From assembly GCA_036362985.1 (NCBI GenBank), contig JAYGXS010000001.1:18288007-18352006 (forward strand): 64,000 nucleotides of DNA. Direction: 5' to 3'. Below the pieces are notes generated by a model. It had not been told where the DNA came from, ran no database searches, and saw nothing but the letters and a program-made list of their open reading frames with translations. The stretch comes from Ligula intestinalis. Lineage: Eukaryota; Platyhelminthes; Cestoda; Diphyllobothriidea; Diphyllobothriidae. A program made the position numbers and the translations under genes. Shown piece by piece: positions 34,651 to 44,905 of this stretch (positions are counted from its first letter, which is position 1; every line of letters starts with the position of its first letter).

Positions 34651-35865
34651 CGACGTTCCCCAATCCTCGAGATCTTAGCGGCCTCGGAGGCAACAGCTCG
34701 ACTCCTGAACCCTTTCGGAATTGGGGTGGCCCACAAACCCGATTCAACCATCCGGCAGCATATAATGAGACCTAAGGACCCGCTTCCGGCAACGGAACAA
34801 TCTGCAGTGGTCTACAGCATACCATGCCAAAATTGCAGTGCAAAGTACGCTGGTGAAACGGGTAAACGCCTCTGCACAAGACTGCATGAACATCAACTTG
34901 CAGTCGATCGCGAGGATAAACTGTCACTGGTATACGTCCACATGGACCGGGAGAAGCATAAGTTTGCTTTCGAAAACGCCAAAGTCATCGGCCGATCCAA
35001 CGACAAGATGACCAGATTGGTGCTTGAAAGTTGGGCATCCGTGGGCACAATCAACAGAAATATTGATTAAAATCCAGCTTCTCAGGCCCTCCAGACAAGA
35101 CTCCAATCAGCCCCGACGAGGCCGCCGGCGCTAGCGAGTGACTTGCAACTTCGTCAACAGTGGTCACCGACGCGGCAGGGGAGGAGAACTAATCGCCACT
35201 CAAACGGCCGACATGAGTCATCAATCCACCGACGAGCCCAAACATGCGAGCCGGGTCCGCACTTTGAATGCCAACCGGTCCAGCCACCCGAGTATGGAAG
35301 GAGAGCAGATAGTAGCCGGCCAAGTGCACACAATACGCACACAGACCTGATGGTGACAGCAACAGACAGACAGGCGACGGGGGATGTAGGAGGACGGGTA
35401 GAGAGGGCACTTCGCCGCGCACACGACCGGGATGACTCACCTACTCACCGACGGACACCGGACCCGGAACGAGAGCTGATCCGCGCATTCGGCTCAGAGG
35501 GGAGGTCGGGCGGTGGTCACACTACCGGGCCGGTTAACTTAGACGCGTTAACGACACACGGACAGGCAACGGATGACACACACAGGCGCCAGCCACCCAC
35601 AATGGAGGTGCCGCAGCCAATCCACGGACAGCACAAAGTTCAGCGCTCGTGCGTCAGCCATCGCTACAATACCAGATGGGCTACGCGGCATTCCAACTCT
35701 CGGCAAGCAGGAACATACAACCCACCACTCTGATGATGGAAAATAGTGTATTTCCGAAACGTCAGCACAATTAAAGTGTGGTCCACGACAGCGCCTTGCT
35801 TTCTTCGCCTTCTTTGGGGGATGATGATCGAGATAATTTATTTGGACCTCGTATCTTCACCTTTG
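34650..35865 (+). pseudogene. PLE-B copy: GIY-YIG endonuclease, basic C-terminal extension, 3' end
   Basis: Starts next to the Helitron with ASEATARLLNPFGIGVAHKP, then IRQHIMRPKDPLP. The GIY-YIG motif follows as CQNCSAKYAGETGKRLCTRL, and LVLESWASVGTINRNID ends at a TAA (35068-35070). The same frame continues after that single stop for over 200 codons (NPASQALQTR and an arginine-, histidine- and proline-rich region to 35733). The interruption may therefore be one mutation rather than the true end. A hammerhead motif at 35721-35783 and a T-rich 3' tail follow. The RT part is missing, as expected for a 5'-truncated insertion. Confidence 0.85.
35721..35783 (+). ncRNA. hammerhead ribozyme motif of PLE-B, core intact
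   Basis: Core elements are all present: CTGATGA at 35730-35736, GAAA at 35756-35759 and GTC at 35761-35763, the predicted cleavage position being after C35763. Stem II pairs GGAAA with TTTCC, plus TA with TA around a GTG loop and a bulged A. One unpaired T follows CTGATGA. Stem III would be only ACGT, which is self-complementary, so a dimeric form is likely. Stem I has a CT/AG base, an internal loop and a CCAC/GTGG distal helix. Hammerheads of this kind are known in Penelope-like elements. Confidence 0.75.
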
Positions 35866-35887
35866 TTAATAAATATATATATATATT

Positions 35888-36054
35888 GGGTTTTCCACCC
35901 TACCTTGGCACCACGGGCTCGTTGCCTCAAGGCACTTCTGGGACACGTATGTGCCCTTACCAGATAGATCGGATGAGCACCTTTGTTCCATCATATCCCC
36001 GATCACAACCGACAAAGCAACGAGCCCGTGGTGCCGAGGCAGGGTGGTAAACCC
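35888..36054. repeat. foldback element with 38-bp terminal inverted repeats
   Basis: GGGTTTTCCACCCTACCTTG through GGGCTCGTTGC (35888-35925) and its complement (36017-36054) pair with about four mismatches around a 91-bp centre. It sits in the AT-repeat tail of the PLE-B copy. No coding potential. Confidence 0.7.
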
Positions 36055-36074
36055 CATGACCAAATGGTCCCGGG

Positions 36075-36149
36075 TTCTTTAATAACTCACGTATATATAT
36101 ACATATATATATATATAGTTGACGTCGGTCTACGTGAGTTATTAAAGAA
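36075..36149. repeat. perfect 19-bp inverted repeat around an AT microsatellite
   Basis: TTCTTTAATAACTCACGTA at 36075-36093 and its exact complement at 36131-36149 flank a (TA)n tract with a short unique part. It could extrude as a hairpin. Confidence 0.7.
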
Positions 36150-36826
36150 ATACTACAACTAACTGTAATAAGTGGTAGACAAAAAATCTGCTAAATAATA
36201 AATTAATGGTTAGTTAATTAAATTTCGAGAACTTACCTCTTTAAACTTGCCCATCCAATTCAATAAGTTGCCATTGCGAAAGCATCTGTCTACCTTTTGG
36301 CTTTTTTTGGCTTCCCACCATCCAGCAAAGCACCCTAATTTAAGGGAATGAGTTTTGCATTCTCCTTAGAAAAATAATCTCACCATTTGATACAGTTATT
36401 CACATATGTATTACCCTTTATGGGCTTAATGTGATAAAATGGGAAATGCTAGTTGGGCATTCACTGTAAACGAAGTGGTGCACTAGCTTTTCTAGTTCGG
36501 CTTTCATAACTAGTACGCCTAATATCCGCGGCAAATGTCAGTTTCATCGTCTCAGAAGGCAGGGGCTTGGCGCATATTGCGTTTTTCAATCACATCATGT
36601 TCACACTAACCGTCTTTGGTAGCTGCCCTACGCAGATTCTAGGGAATCAGAAAGGACATCATGTTTAGTGGGCAAGGTGAACATCACTTAAGAAAGAATT
36701 TACGCAAGGTAACTATTCCCACTCCAAATTTAAGGCTCCGTGTGAATTATTGTGCAGTCGGACGACGTCAGAAAGGGGTTGCTACCTGTTATAAATTTGT
36801 GTGTGTCTCCGTTGACACTGAGTAAA
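36150..36826. other. unannotated stretch
   Basis: No gene or repeat seen. Confidence 0.35.
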
Positions 36827-37299
36827 TGCCCCAGTTGTGGGTTAGGAAAGTAACGCAGACAGGATAGTAGATAATAGTTTACTCTTCTCTGTGGCCGACA
36901 GCTTGTCCTGTATCCGCCAGCTGCGTGTGATCTATCGTCGGTCTCGTCTCAGTAACAGTTTTTCATCTAGGAAAACAGAGTCCCATGCCTCCAGCAGCAG
37001 AATGCCGTCTCCTGCGATGACAGCCTATTTAAGGACCGGCGGTCTTTGTTCCCTATTGGCCCATGTGAGCATTCAGCATGTGGTGTCCTCAGTTGGACAC
37101 TTGGTGCGCAAGTTTTGCCCCTGTCCAGAGGTGACCTCAGAACCTGGCCGGCGGCTGTCCTTGCGTCCTCGCGTGTCGGCCCTTGAAGGTTGGGGTCTTT
37201 TCCTGTTCTGCATGCATACCCTGGCCTGTGGGTCTCCTTTATTCTCTTTCCTTAAGGGCGGCCAGATTGACTACTCGCGTGCTGGGCAGTCCTAACACT
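36827..37299 (+). repeat. dispersed LTR-like repeat R-C, copy 2 (uninterrupted)
   Basis: Begins TGCCCCAGTT and ends CCTAACA, so it has TG...CA termini, with a TATA-like box in TATTTAAGGACCGGCGG near 37026. It matches the split copy at 10919-11965. No target duplication is evident at its edges. A solo LTR is the likeliest reading, but no internal retrotransposon sequence adjoins it. Confidence 0.5.
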
Positions 37300-38079
37300 A
37301 TCTTGTCCACTTTCTCCTAAAAGATGAAATGCTCATTGGATCTTCCTTTAAATAATAGTTCGTAATGCGTACACCTTCACAGCTTTGTAGAGCTCGATGA
37401 AAGTTGCTTTCAATAAGTATATTTTAGTTAAAACCTAAATTGTGATCTAGCTCTAATCCTTTCTTAAAAATGGTACTTGCACTTAGCCCCAGCGCATATA
37501 AGATAGATTCCCATTGAATATCGCATTCAGTTTAAAGATCAACCTGAATAACGTAGAAGCCATAGACCCAGTAAGCATAAATCAGGAAGATAACTTCCCT
37601 ATCCTATTCCTTGGTAGGAGAATAATTCAAAGAGCTGTATGTGCAAAAACTTTAAGCAGGAGCTGTCTTTCATGCTGGCGAAATGAGGGATCTATTGGAT
37701 ATTTTAAATCGTCCCGGGTAAAATAAGCCAAAACTTGTTGCGAATATACGGCTAACAGTAAGCGCAGTGGCGTTAAATTGGCAAAGCACATGCATTTTTG
37801 GGCTTTATCTACTGTCTTTGTTGTCAGTATGGTGACTCATTCGGTATATTGCTAGTTCTGCAAATAGTTCCATGTTTAATTTGGAGAATTTTCGCAACAA
37901 ACATATGTTTTCAGCAATTCGTCATCGAGCCAGTACAACTGCAAGGCTAATGAAAATCGTACAGTTGGACAGAGCTTATAAGGGTCCGTTAATCACATTT
38001 CATTGTTTTTACACCAACTGCATGACGAGATCGGCGCTAAGGGGAGAAATTTGGATAGATTGTGAGCGTTTGTCATAGG
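37300..38079. other. unannotated stretch
   Basis: No gene recognised; one 70-codon frame at 37514-37726 has no domain. Confidence 0.35.
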
Positions 38080-38395
38080 TCAGGTACGTGAAGCGATAAT
38101 TACTGTCATTTGCGCAGAGTGAACGACTGTCACTAGGGCGTGAGGTGATATGCGATCGCCACCTGGCCTCGGCGTCAGGCACGGAAACGAAAGGGCTTGT
38201 GTTAGCGTCTTCTGACAGCACAGCATTGGATGAGCTAGCCATAAAGCCATTGCAACGGCTGTGACTAGCACCCCTTGGCGTAGGCCCTTGGAGGAGTTGG
38301 CCAGTGTCCGGTAGACAACCTGGAATGCTTCACTACTATCGACTCGGTGATTTGCATCAACAAGGCGTGTGAGAATAGAACTCGAGATCAATATA
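38080..38395 (-). pseudogene. PLE-C fragment: C-terminal half of GIY-YIG domain
   Basis: Minus-strand frame reads ISSSILTRLVDANHRVDSSE, AFQVVYRTLANSSKG and MLCCQKTLTQALSFPCL. It parallels the pieces at 9.0 kb (SSILAHMVDSGHRV) and 18.98 kb. The GIY-YIG N-terminal half is absent. Confidence 0.7.
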
Positions 38396-38869
38396 CTTAC
38401 GTCTGTACCTTCACGAACTCTCTTATCCAGGCACCTCGTTTTTCAACCAATCTATCCAACCCCTTAGGAGCAAGTGAAAGAGTATATACCAATTAATGTG
38501 GCTTTTAAAGGAAGTCGGTCTTTACGATTTTCATTATGCTTGCAACTGTACTGGCCTGATAATGAATTGCTATAAAATATATGCTTGCTTCATAAACTTT
38601 ACAAATATTACTAGCTGTTTGTTAGCGGGTTATGAATATTACGTGGTGGATTTCAGCCTAAATATTCACATCAAATTTTGTGGCGAGCCCCTACAACATT
38701 GGTCTGAAGGAGGTACTTCAAGTTTATGGACTAGTTTCCGAGGAGGTTAACAAAAAACAAATTTAAAACTGCGATATATATCAGAAAGCACGTAGGTAAT
38801 GCTTGAGGGCCTGCAGTAGCTCTTTGCCATACTCACATTTGTTCATAACTTCGTCATAATTTTGTTTGT
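38396..38869. other. unannotated spacer
   Basis: AT-rich spacer between two minus-strand PLE fragments, with one 84-codon frame (38496-38750) lacking a domain. Confidence 0.35.
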
Positions 38870-39958
38870 ACACAAATTCCGAAGACGAAGATGCGATCAC
38901 TGGAACAAGGACTTTATTTTCCTGACGTTTTGGATTCCATCGGGAATCCTTATTCATAGGTAATCTTAAACAGGTCTGAGACATGCGCAGAGAAGGGGTG
39001 ATACATGTACAGATTGCACGATATTTATAGTTCACAGCGGTCACCCGCATGCGTACTATAATTTTCCGTTCCTGTAGCCACCACTGGAGGTCTTAATTGG
39101 TCCGGTGATTGCTCTTTAATTGTAACAGCGTTCTTGTCCGCGTCGGATGCAGGTTTGATAATGGCTTGACAATTACGCCCGCTGTCGTCAGAGTTGGGCC
39201 ATTCCATCCCACGTGACTGATTTTCTTGCTCAGGAAATTCCTCAGTACACCGTATGGGAACGCCAAATCGTTGCGCTTGTTGATGGACTGGGGGCCTGAG
39301 AAGCATGACTCGAGCAGCTTGCGGCTAACGCAGTTGTCCCCTATTGCGAGGATTTCGGCCTCGTCAAACTTGAAAATATGGCCGGGTCCCGTTGAGTGAG
39401 CTGCAACCTGGAAGTTGACGTCTTTCTTCCTCACCGCCGCTGCATGCTCGGCCATTCGCGTCTGGAGTAATCTCCCGGTTTCTCCGACGTAGTTGCTTTT
39501 TCCACAACTATGCCAGAGCCGGTAAACGATTCCAGCCGTTTTCTGCTGTGGCAATGGGTCTTTCGGCCTCATGACCCGGCGTCTTATGGTTGCTTCCGGT
39601 CTGTGTGCAAGTCCAACTCCAAGTGGGGTGAGTAGACGGCTGACCGCTTCCGATACATTCTTCACGTACGGAAGAGCTCATCAAACATTTGGACCAGCTG
39701 GACGTGGCTTCGTCTCTCGTTTGCGAATACACTGGTTGACAAAATGGTGCAGGTATCCATTCACTCTCAGTACCCGTCGAACATATTGTTATTCAGCAAT
39801 TTTGTCTTCCACTTCGCTGCAATGCGTCTCGAAGCGCCGGAATAGCGCTCTTACGCAGCTGCGTTTGTGACCGATTGGATGGTTGCTGTTGTAGTTCAGG
39901 ACTTGCATAGTGTCGGTTGCTTTCCTGAACAATTTAGTTTTAAGGCCACCATACACAA
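38870..39958 (-). pseudogene. PLE-A-like copy: RT end, linker, GIY-YIG domain and 3' end
   Basis: Minus-strand reading begins LKTKLFRKATDTMQVLNYNS, then NHPIGHKRSCVRALFRR, the segment after the RT catalytic core, then VLRVNGYLHHFVNQCIRK (linker). 39665-39093 is open for 190 codons: YVKNVSEAVSRLLTPLGVGL, then KSNYVGETGRLLQTRMAEHA, the GIY-YIG motif, then GHIFKFDEAEILAIGDNCVS. The catalytic arginine and the downstream histidine-containing segment are present. The 3' end (38880-38965) has the PLE-A layout, but the hammerhead core is replaced by CTATGAATAAGG, so it is not a working ribozyme. RT is 5'-truncated. Confidence 0.85.
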
Positions 39959-40893
39959 ATTGCTAGACTAATTCTCATTGCTACGCATTTCTGTAACTTG
40001 CATTTATGTCCTCTTGTTTCAGTTGATGTGCAAATGTTACGCGCGACACTTCAACTGGTTTGCATTACATATCAAAAGTGGACATCCTGCTACTATTGTT
40101 GTTCTTCACTAGACGGTGTGGGCAGTCGATGTCGTCATATCCAGAGTATTGGGCTCGGCCTATCTTGACGTGTTCTTAGCGTGTGATCTCGTCGTCAATT
40201 GCTTTCTTTCTAGCTTAAGACTAACTGACAAGCCTAACTCATCGAAGCTGTCTACTTTACCGGCACAAGATGAGCGAAAAACGCGGCACCAGGTCTTTAG
40301 CTAGTAGTTGTCTTATTAGTAAGCAAATCTATTCAACTAGCAGTGTTTGAAAGGAGGCTGCTCACTTCTCTGCCACGGCCTTTGATGATAGGTTCGAGGG
40401 AGAATACGAAACGCTAAGCCAATAAACTTCCTGTTCCCGCGATTCCGGCTTCGAGATTGTCAACTGCGAACATGAAAAAACTCAAACTAAAACACATGAC
40501 ACATCGTCAATAACCATTAGAATCTTTCTAACCCAAGGTATGTCGAGTTCTGCTGCATTGTGAAACCTTTTGGAACGGAATATGGAGACAGATGAAGCAC
40601 TTGCTCTCTTTACTAGTTAGAAATTTTGGGGTTCCACATTGTGTCTTGGTGAACTGTTCGAAATTTCAACCGGCTAAATAGGAAAAATAATTCAATCATT
40701 CATTTGGGGGCTTAAAAATCAAGCAGTCAGAACCGCACACTTTGTGTTTTGGGTCCGAACGCCACTGAGGCTATCCCGTTTCTAAGAGATTTTTCCTCGA
40801 TTCTATCATACAAATTTGTTAAAAGCGTTTAGAGCAATCTATAATTTTTTATCAATTCAACCGAAATAATTAACGCGTTGTCTTACGTACATA
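39959..40893. other. unannotated stretch
   Basis: No gene or repeat recognised. Confidence 0.35.
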
Positions 40894-41278
40894 CAGAGTG
40901 TCCCAAAAATTCATCCACATTTTAAATAATTGTAAACTTGGAGTTTATTATAATTTTATTATTTCAAAAAGGTAAAAATATTTACAAGTATCATTTTATT
41001 GTTTTTTCACTACATTTTGACTATTGCAACAGTGGCTGAATTGAGAAAAGTCATTGAGTGTGAATGCACATGAATACCAAGGAAATTGTGTGTGCGATTG
41101 CATTGCTTCGCGTTATCAGCATTGTAATGATCAAAATGGACGTCAGTTTCAGAAAATTCAGTGAATAAAATAATAAAATCTTATTTTTAAACATTAGTGC
41201 GTTTTTTTAAATAAGAGTATGATAAACATCAATTTTACAATCATGTAAAATGTGGATGCATTTTTTTGAGAAACCCCG
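40894..41278. mobile_element. mariner-type MITE
   Basis: A 385-bp element with TA on both sides (40892-40893 and 41279-41280). Imperfect terminal inverted repeats of about 46 bp share CATCCACATTTTA and ATTGTAAA; the outer ends are CAGAGTGTCCC and the complement CGGGGTTTCTC. There is no open frame. The ends differ from those of the mariner at 2 kb, so it belongs to another mariner lineage. Confidence 0.8.
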
Positions 41279-41289
41279 TATTTGACAAT

Positions 41290-41750
41290 ACAAGCGAACA
41301 TGCGAGTCCCAGGAAGAAATTGAGAAGAAGACGACTCAATCGATTAGACAATACTTTTATTCCCCTGGCGTTTCGACATCCATCGCAGATTCGTCATCAA
41401 AGGCATAGTCAAAGAGCAGAAACGGGAAATACATGCACAGGGGTTTGCAGTATTTATAGGACACAGTCATTGCTGCAAGCATACAGAGACAATTAACGTT
41501 AACTGCCTTCTTGTGCGTGGATAGTTTGTAGGGGGTTATGCGGGCTCTAACCTGTCAAACTTTCATCACGCGTGGTGGACTAGAGCGTGATGATTGCTCG
41601 GCCATCTGACCCTGTGTTGTTTGCGAAGGCCTGTCCGTACCCCAAGTGGTGACTAGCTTTGGCCATGTGCCCCCAATCCATAAACCAGTGCAACGATTTG
41701 CCCACTCCGTATTCGGTGCTGATACTCCATTTGGCCATGAGCATGTGAAC
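41290..41750 (-). pseudogene. PLE-A 3' portion with decayed hammerhead
   Basis: Reverse orientation copy containing only the 3' region. Its minus strand reads the end of the endonuclease region (LFMDWGHMAK-like, near 41690), the GTTAACGTTAATTGTC and GACTGTGTCCTATAAATACT tracts, then the ribozyme region (about 41368-41400). There CTGATGA has become TTGATGA and GTC has become GCC, so it is inactive. A GAAG-rich end follows at 41325. Confidence 0.75.
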
Positions 41751-41959
41751 ATGATAACCTAGCAGTCTCAGGTATGCTCACATTAATCGTTGCGTAAGAA
41801 ATCTTAGTGAACAATCCCTTCTATTTAGGGTTGTTGACAGTCAATCAATAACCCCCGATGTACAGAACAGTGCATTTGGAATGGGTTTAAAACTACGAAA
41901 CATTACATACAGGGGCCGAATATAGGAGCCTAGACTTTCGTTGCAAATATTCAGACAAC

Positions 41960-42470
41960 TTCCCGATCAGACTGATCATGATACGTATCCGGGCCTTCGG
42001 ACCACCGCATGATCTCCTCTTCATCGTGAGCAAAATTTAACAATACTTAGACGATCCTGCAGCAAGCATATTCGCGTCAACGACATGAATCCATGGTTGT
42101 GAACGAGAACGCGCGATCAGCTAGGGAGTGGGCAGCCTATAATAGACGCCAGGTGGCAGATGCACTGAGTCAACCGGGAGACGAGATCAGGGCGTGGAAG
42201 AATTTTTTGGATACACTCCCATTACAAGTGCCGTACATTGAGGTCCGGATTCCCGCGTAGGTGCCGGCTCACGCCGTACCATCTCACTGCGTCTGCTCCC
42301 GTGCCCCCATATTCTTGTTGCCAGGTACAGGAAGTGAGGGAAGAGGAAGTGTGGAAGATTCGGCGCAGGATAACTAGCATGGCAAGTCCTGCATACAACC
42401 TCCATGACGAAATTCAACTTGGGAGAGGTTATTTCTTTCAACTGAGTGAATTTAATCATTAGAAAGGGTT
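41960..42470 (+). CDS. candidate exons of an unidentified host gene
   Basis: From a possible acceptor (ACTTAG, ending near 42050) the plus strand is open for about 70 codons to a TAG at 42259: QQAYSRQRHESMVVNENARS, AREWAAYNRRQVADALSQPG, DEIRAWKNFLDTLPLQVPYI. It has balanced, coding-like composition. A second coding-like stretch starts after a good acceptor (TTGTTGCCAG) near 42325: VQEVREEEVWKIRRRITSMA, then SPAYNLHDEIQLGRG. I could not find a splice between the two with a compatible phase, and a very short possible intron (25 nt) precedes the first. No family recognised. Confidence 0.3.
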
Positions 42471-42796
42471 AACTCTAAAAGACTGCCATCTTAGTTAAAT
42501 TCATGTAGCAAAATAGGCACTAAATTTGGCTAACTCATGAATAACTTTACAATGAAGAAGGTTACTATGCTTTAAAGAAGGACAGTACCCATTTTTTATG
42601 AATACGCATTGTGCTATGGAAGAATTCCAGAATAAGTAAATAAAAGTGAAAAAAGCATTTCTTCCAGAACTGGAAAATTTTTTCCAAAATTGTTCAGATG
42701 CAAGTGAAGCTAAATTTAAGGACTCGCATTTAATTCCGGATAAAAAGCAAAAATTTAAGTGAAAAAAAGAAGACGATCGCTGGGACAATATGTTTA

Positions 42797-42846
42797 TTCG
42801 CCTGACCTTTCGATATCCGTCGCGTATTTGTCATCAGAGACATGAG
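42797..42846 (-). ncRNA. hammerhead-like motif of PLE-A, minus copy
   Basis: Minus strand has CTGATGA, a stem II region (ATACG-CGA-CGGAT with one mismatch) and GAAA. The following bases are GGTC, where the PLE-A type has CGTC, so the two-base-pair stem III is altered. Activity is doubtful. Confidence 0.55.
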
Positions 42847-43144
42847 TAGCAGAACCAGGTTAGGCATGCACAGAAGTTTGCAGTATCTATAGGACACAGT
42901 CATTGCTGCACGCATGCAGAAAAAATTAACGTTAACTGCCTTCTTGGGCGTGGATTGCTTGTTGGACGGCACGCGGGCTCTGACCTGTTGAACTCTCATC
43001 ACGGGCGGTGAGCTCGGGCGTGCTGATTGCTCGGCCATCTGGCTCCCCGGTGTTGGCGTACGATGGGGCGGTGGCCTGCCCGTTCCTCCATGGCCAAATT
43101 GAATCTCAGGATTGAATATGGATTGGTAAAATCGTTGCGCTTGT

Positions 43145-43636
43145 TTATGGATTGGGGCCCGTGAACCATGACTCAAGTAGTTCTCGGCTCATCCAAATGT
43201 CAACTCTTGCGAAAATTTCAGCCTCATCAAATTTGAACGTGTGGCCGGGTCTCGTCAAATGAGCCGCAACTTGAGAATTGGCATCAATTTTCCGCACTGC
43301 TGCCGCGTGTTCGACTATTCGCGTCCTGAGATGTCTGCCAGTTTCTCCGACATAGTTGCTTTGACCGCAACCGCACCAGATCTTGTAGACGACCGCAGGT
43401 GTTTCTTGCCCTGGCAGTGGGTCTTTCGGATTTATTATCTGACGCCTTATGCTTACCTCCGGCCTGTGTGTGACTCCAACTCCAAGTGGTGCGAGCAGGC
43501 GGCCGACTGCTTCCAATACGTTTTTGACGTACGGGATCGAACGCCAAACCTTAGGTTCAGTGCGCTTTTGTTGGCCATCTCGTTTGTGCAAGCACCGGTT
43601 GACGAAGTTGCGCGGGTAGCCATTTTCTCTGAACAC
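43145..43636 (-). pseudogene. PLE-A GIY-YIG endonuclease domain
   Basis: Nicking nuclease of the element. The 163-codon frame includes YVKNVLEAVGRLLAPLGVGV, NPKDPLPGQETPAVVYKIWC, then CGQSNYVGETGRHLRTRIVE (the Y...G-E-T-G-R core), HAAAVRKIDANSQVAAHLTR and PGHTFKFDEAEIFARVDIW. The final glutamate-containing segment (LLESWFTGP) is present. The domain looks whole; the break lies in the RT part upstream (frameshift near 43640-43860). Confidence 0.85.
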
Positions 43637-43739
43637 CCGTCTAAGGTATTCTACTTCGGCAACTTTGTCTTCTTCTTCGCTGCAGTGCGTCTCAACACGC
43701 CGATAGTGTTTTTACGCAACTGCGTTTGTGGCTGATTGG

Positions 43740-44366
43740 GTGGTTGCTGTTGTTATTCAATACTTGCATCGTGTTTATCGCTTTCCTGAATACTTTAGTC
43801 TCTAGACCACCACAATCTTTGCGACAGACGAGGACATCAAGAAAGGCTAGCTGGTTGTTCTATACTTCCTTAATTGTAAATTGGATATCCAGGAAGACGC
43901 TGTTGATACGTTCCTTGAACGTGAGCACCTGAACCCGTTCGATGAATGTGTCATCCATATACCGAGCCCAGAATTTGGGTCTGTGGTGTTGGAATACCAG
44001 CGACTCCAGCCGCTGCAGGACCACCTCGGCTATAAGTCCCGAAATCGGTGAACCCGTCGGTGTCCCTTTCACCTGCTCGTAGATCGTCCCATCAAACGTG
44101 AAGTACGTCCTGAGAAAAAACTTTAGGAGCTGTAGGATTTGCGCGTGTCCAAGGCGATTCTCCGTCTCATCGTATTTGTTTCGTAGGAGTAATTTGACGG
44201 TCACGATTGCCAGATTCCGAGCGATAGAATTAAAAAGGGACGTGTCATCGAAGGAAACCATGATATCACTTGGCAAGAAACTTACCCCTTTAGGTTTCTC
44301 CAAGAACTGTGATGACGAGCGGACCATGGTCTCCGAATCAGCGGTCAAAAATTTGCGACATCGAAC
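43740..44366 (-). pseudogene. PLE-A reverse transcriptase, partial
   Basis: Copies element RNA into DNA when intact. From 44366 the frame reads RKFLTADSETMVRSSSQFLE, then MVSFDDTSLFNSI (motif A aspartate kept), LGHAQILQLLKFFLRTYFTF, KGTPTGSPISGLIAEVVLQR and FWARYMDDTFIE (both catalytic aspartates kept). It stops at 43860 after FTIKEV; the FLDV and FRKAT segments continue in another frame to about 43740. The N-terminal fingers are lost. This is the best-preserved RT core in the window. Confidence 0.85.
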
Positions 44367-44905
44367 TGATGCCAATTCTCAAGTTGCGGCTCATTTGACG
44401 AGACCCGACCACACGTTCAAATTTGATAAGGCTGAAATTCTCGCAAGAGGTGACAATCGGGTGAGCCGAGAACTACTTGAGTCATGGTTCACGGGCCCCC
44501 AATCCATAAACAAGTGCAACGATTTTCCCAATCCATATTCAATCCTGAGATTCAATTTGGCCATGGAGGAACGGGCAGGCCACCGCCCCATCGTACGCCA
44601 ACACCGGGGAGCCAGATGGCCGAGCAATCAGCACGCCCGAGCTCACCGCCCGTGATGAGAGTTCAACAGGTCAGAGCCCGCGTGCCGTCCAACAAGCAAT
44701 CCACGCCCAAGAAGGCAGTTAACGTTAATTTTTTCTGCATGCGTGCAGCAATGACTGTGTTCTATAGATACTGCAAACTTCTGTGCATGCCTAACCTGGT
44801 TCTGCTACTCATGTCTCTGATGACAAATGCGCGACGGATATCGAAAGGTCAGGCGAATAAACATATTGTCCCAGCGATTGATTCTTATTCTTTTCAAATG
44901 CTTCC
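44367..44905 (+). mobile_element. PLE-A copy, plus-strand half of the inverted pair
   Basis: Starts within the GIY-YIG domain (TDANSQVAAHLTRPDHTFKF), continues EILARGDNRVSRELLESWFT and the 3' region (QVRARVPSNKQSTPKKAVNV in one frame). A hammerhead-like motif at 44811-44857 and the end ACATATTGTCCCAGCGATTG follow. Its 3' region is nearly identical in content to the minus-strand partner. Confidence 0.85.
44811..44857 (+). ncRNA. hammerhead-like motif of PLE-A, plus copy
   Basis: CTGATGA at 44817-44823, then a weakened stem II (ATGCG against CGGAT), GAAA and GGTC. It shares the GGTC change with the minus copy at 42797-42846. Likely inactive or weak. Confidence 0.55.

Larger units (their letters stand above)
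42769..44366 (-). mobile_element. PLE-A copy, minus-strand half of an inverted pair
   Basis: Minus strand from 44366: partial RT, linker, GIY-YIG endonuclease, 3' region with a hammerhead-like motif, and a GAAG-rich end. It is 5'-truncated inside the RT and meets a plus-strand copy head-to-head at 44366/44367. Both copies carry the same ribozyme changes (CAAAT after CTGATGA, and GAAAGG), so they probably came from a single insertion event. Head-to-head partial copies are a known habit of Penelope-like elements. Confidence 0.85.

Noticed and set aside
34455..34751. A single 98-codon minus-strand gene
   Set aside because: It is a chance join of antisense PLE sequence, a piece of Helitron Rep in frame, and a frameshifted remainder.
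35154..35440. Minus-strand frames opposite 35143-35733
   Set aside because: They are antisense shadows of the GC-rich, arginine-rich C-terminal extension of the PLE-B protein.
38880..38970. Active hammerhead in the PLE at 38.87 kb
   Set aside because: CTGATGA is replaced by CTATGAATAAGG, so the core is missing.
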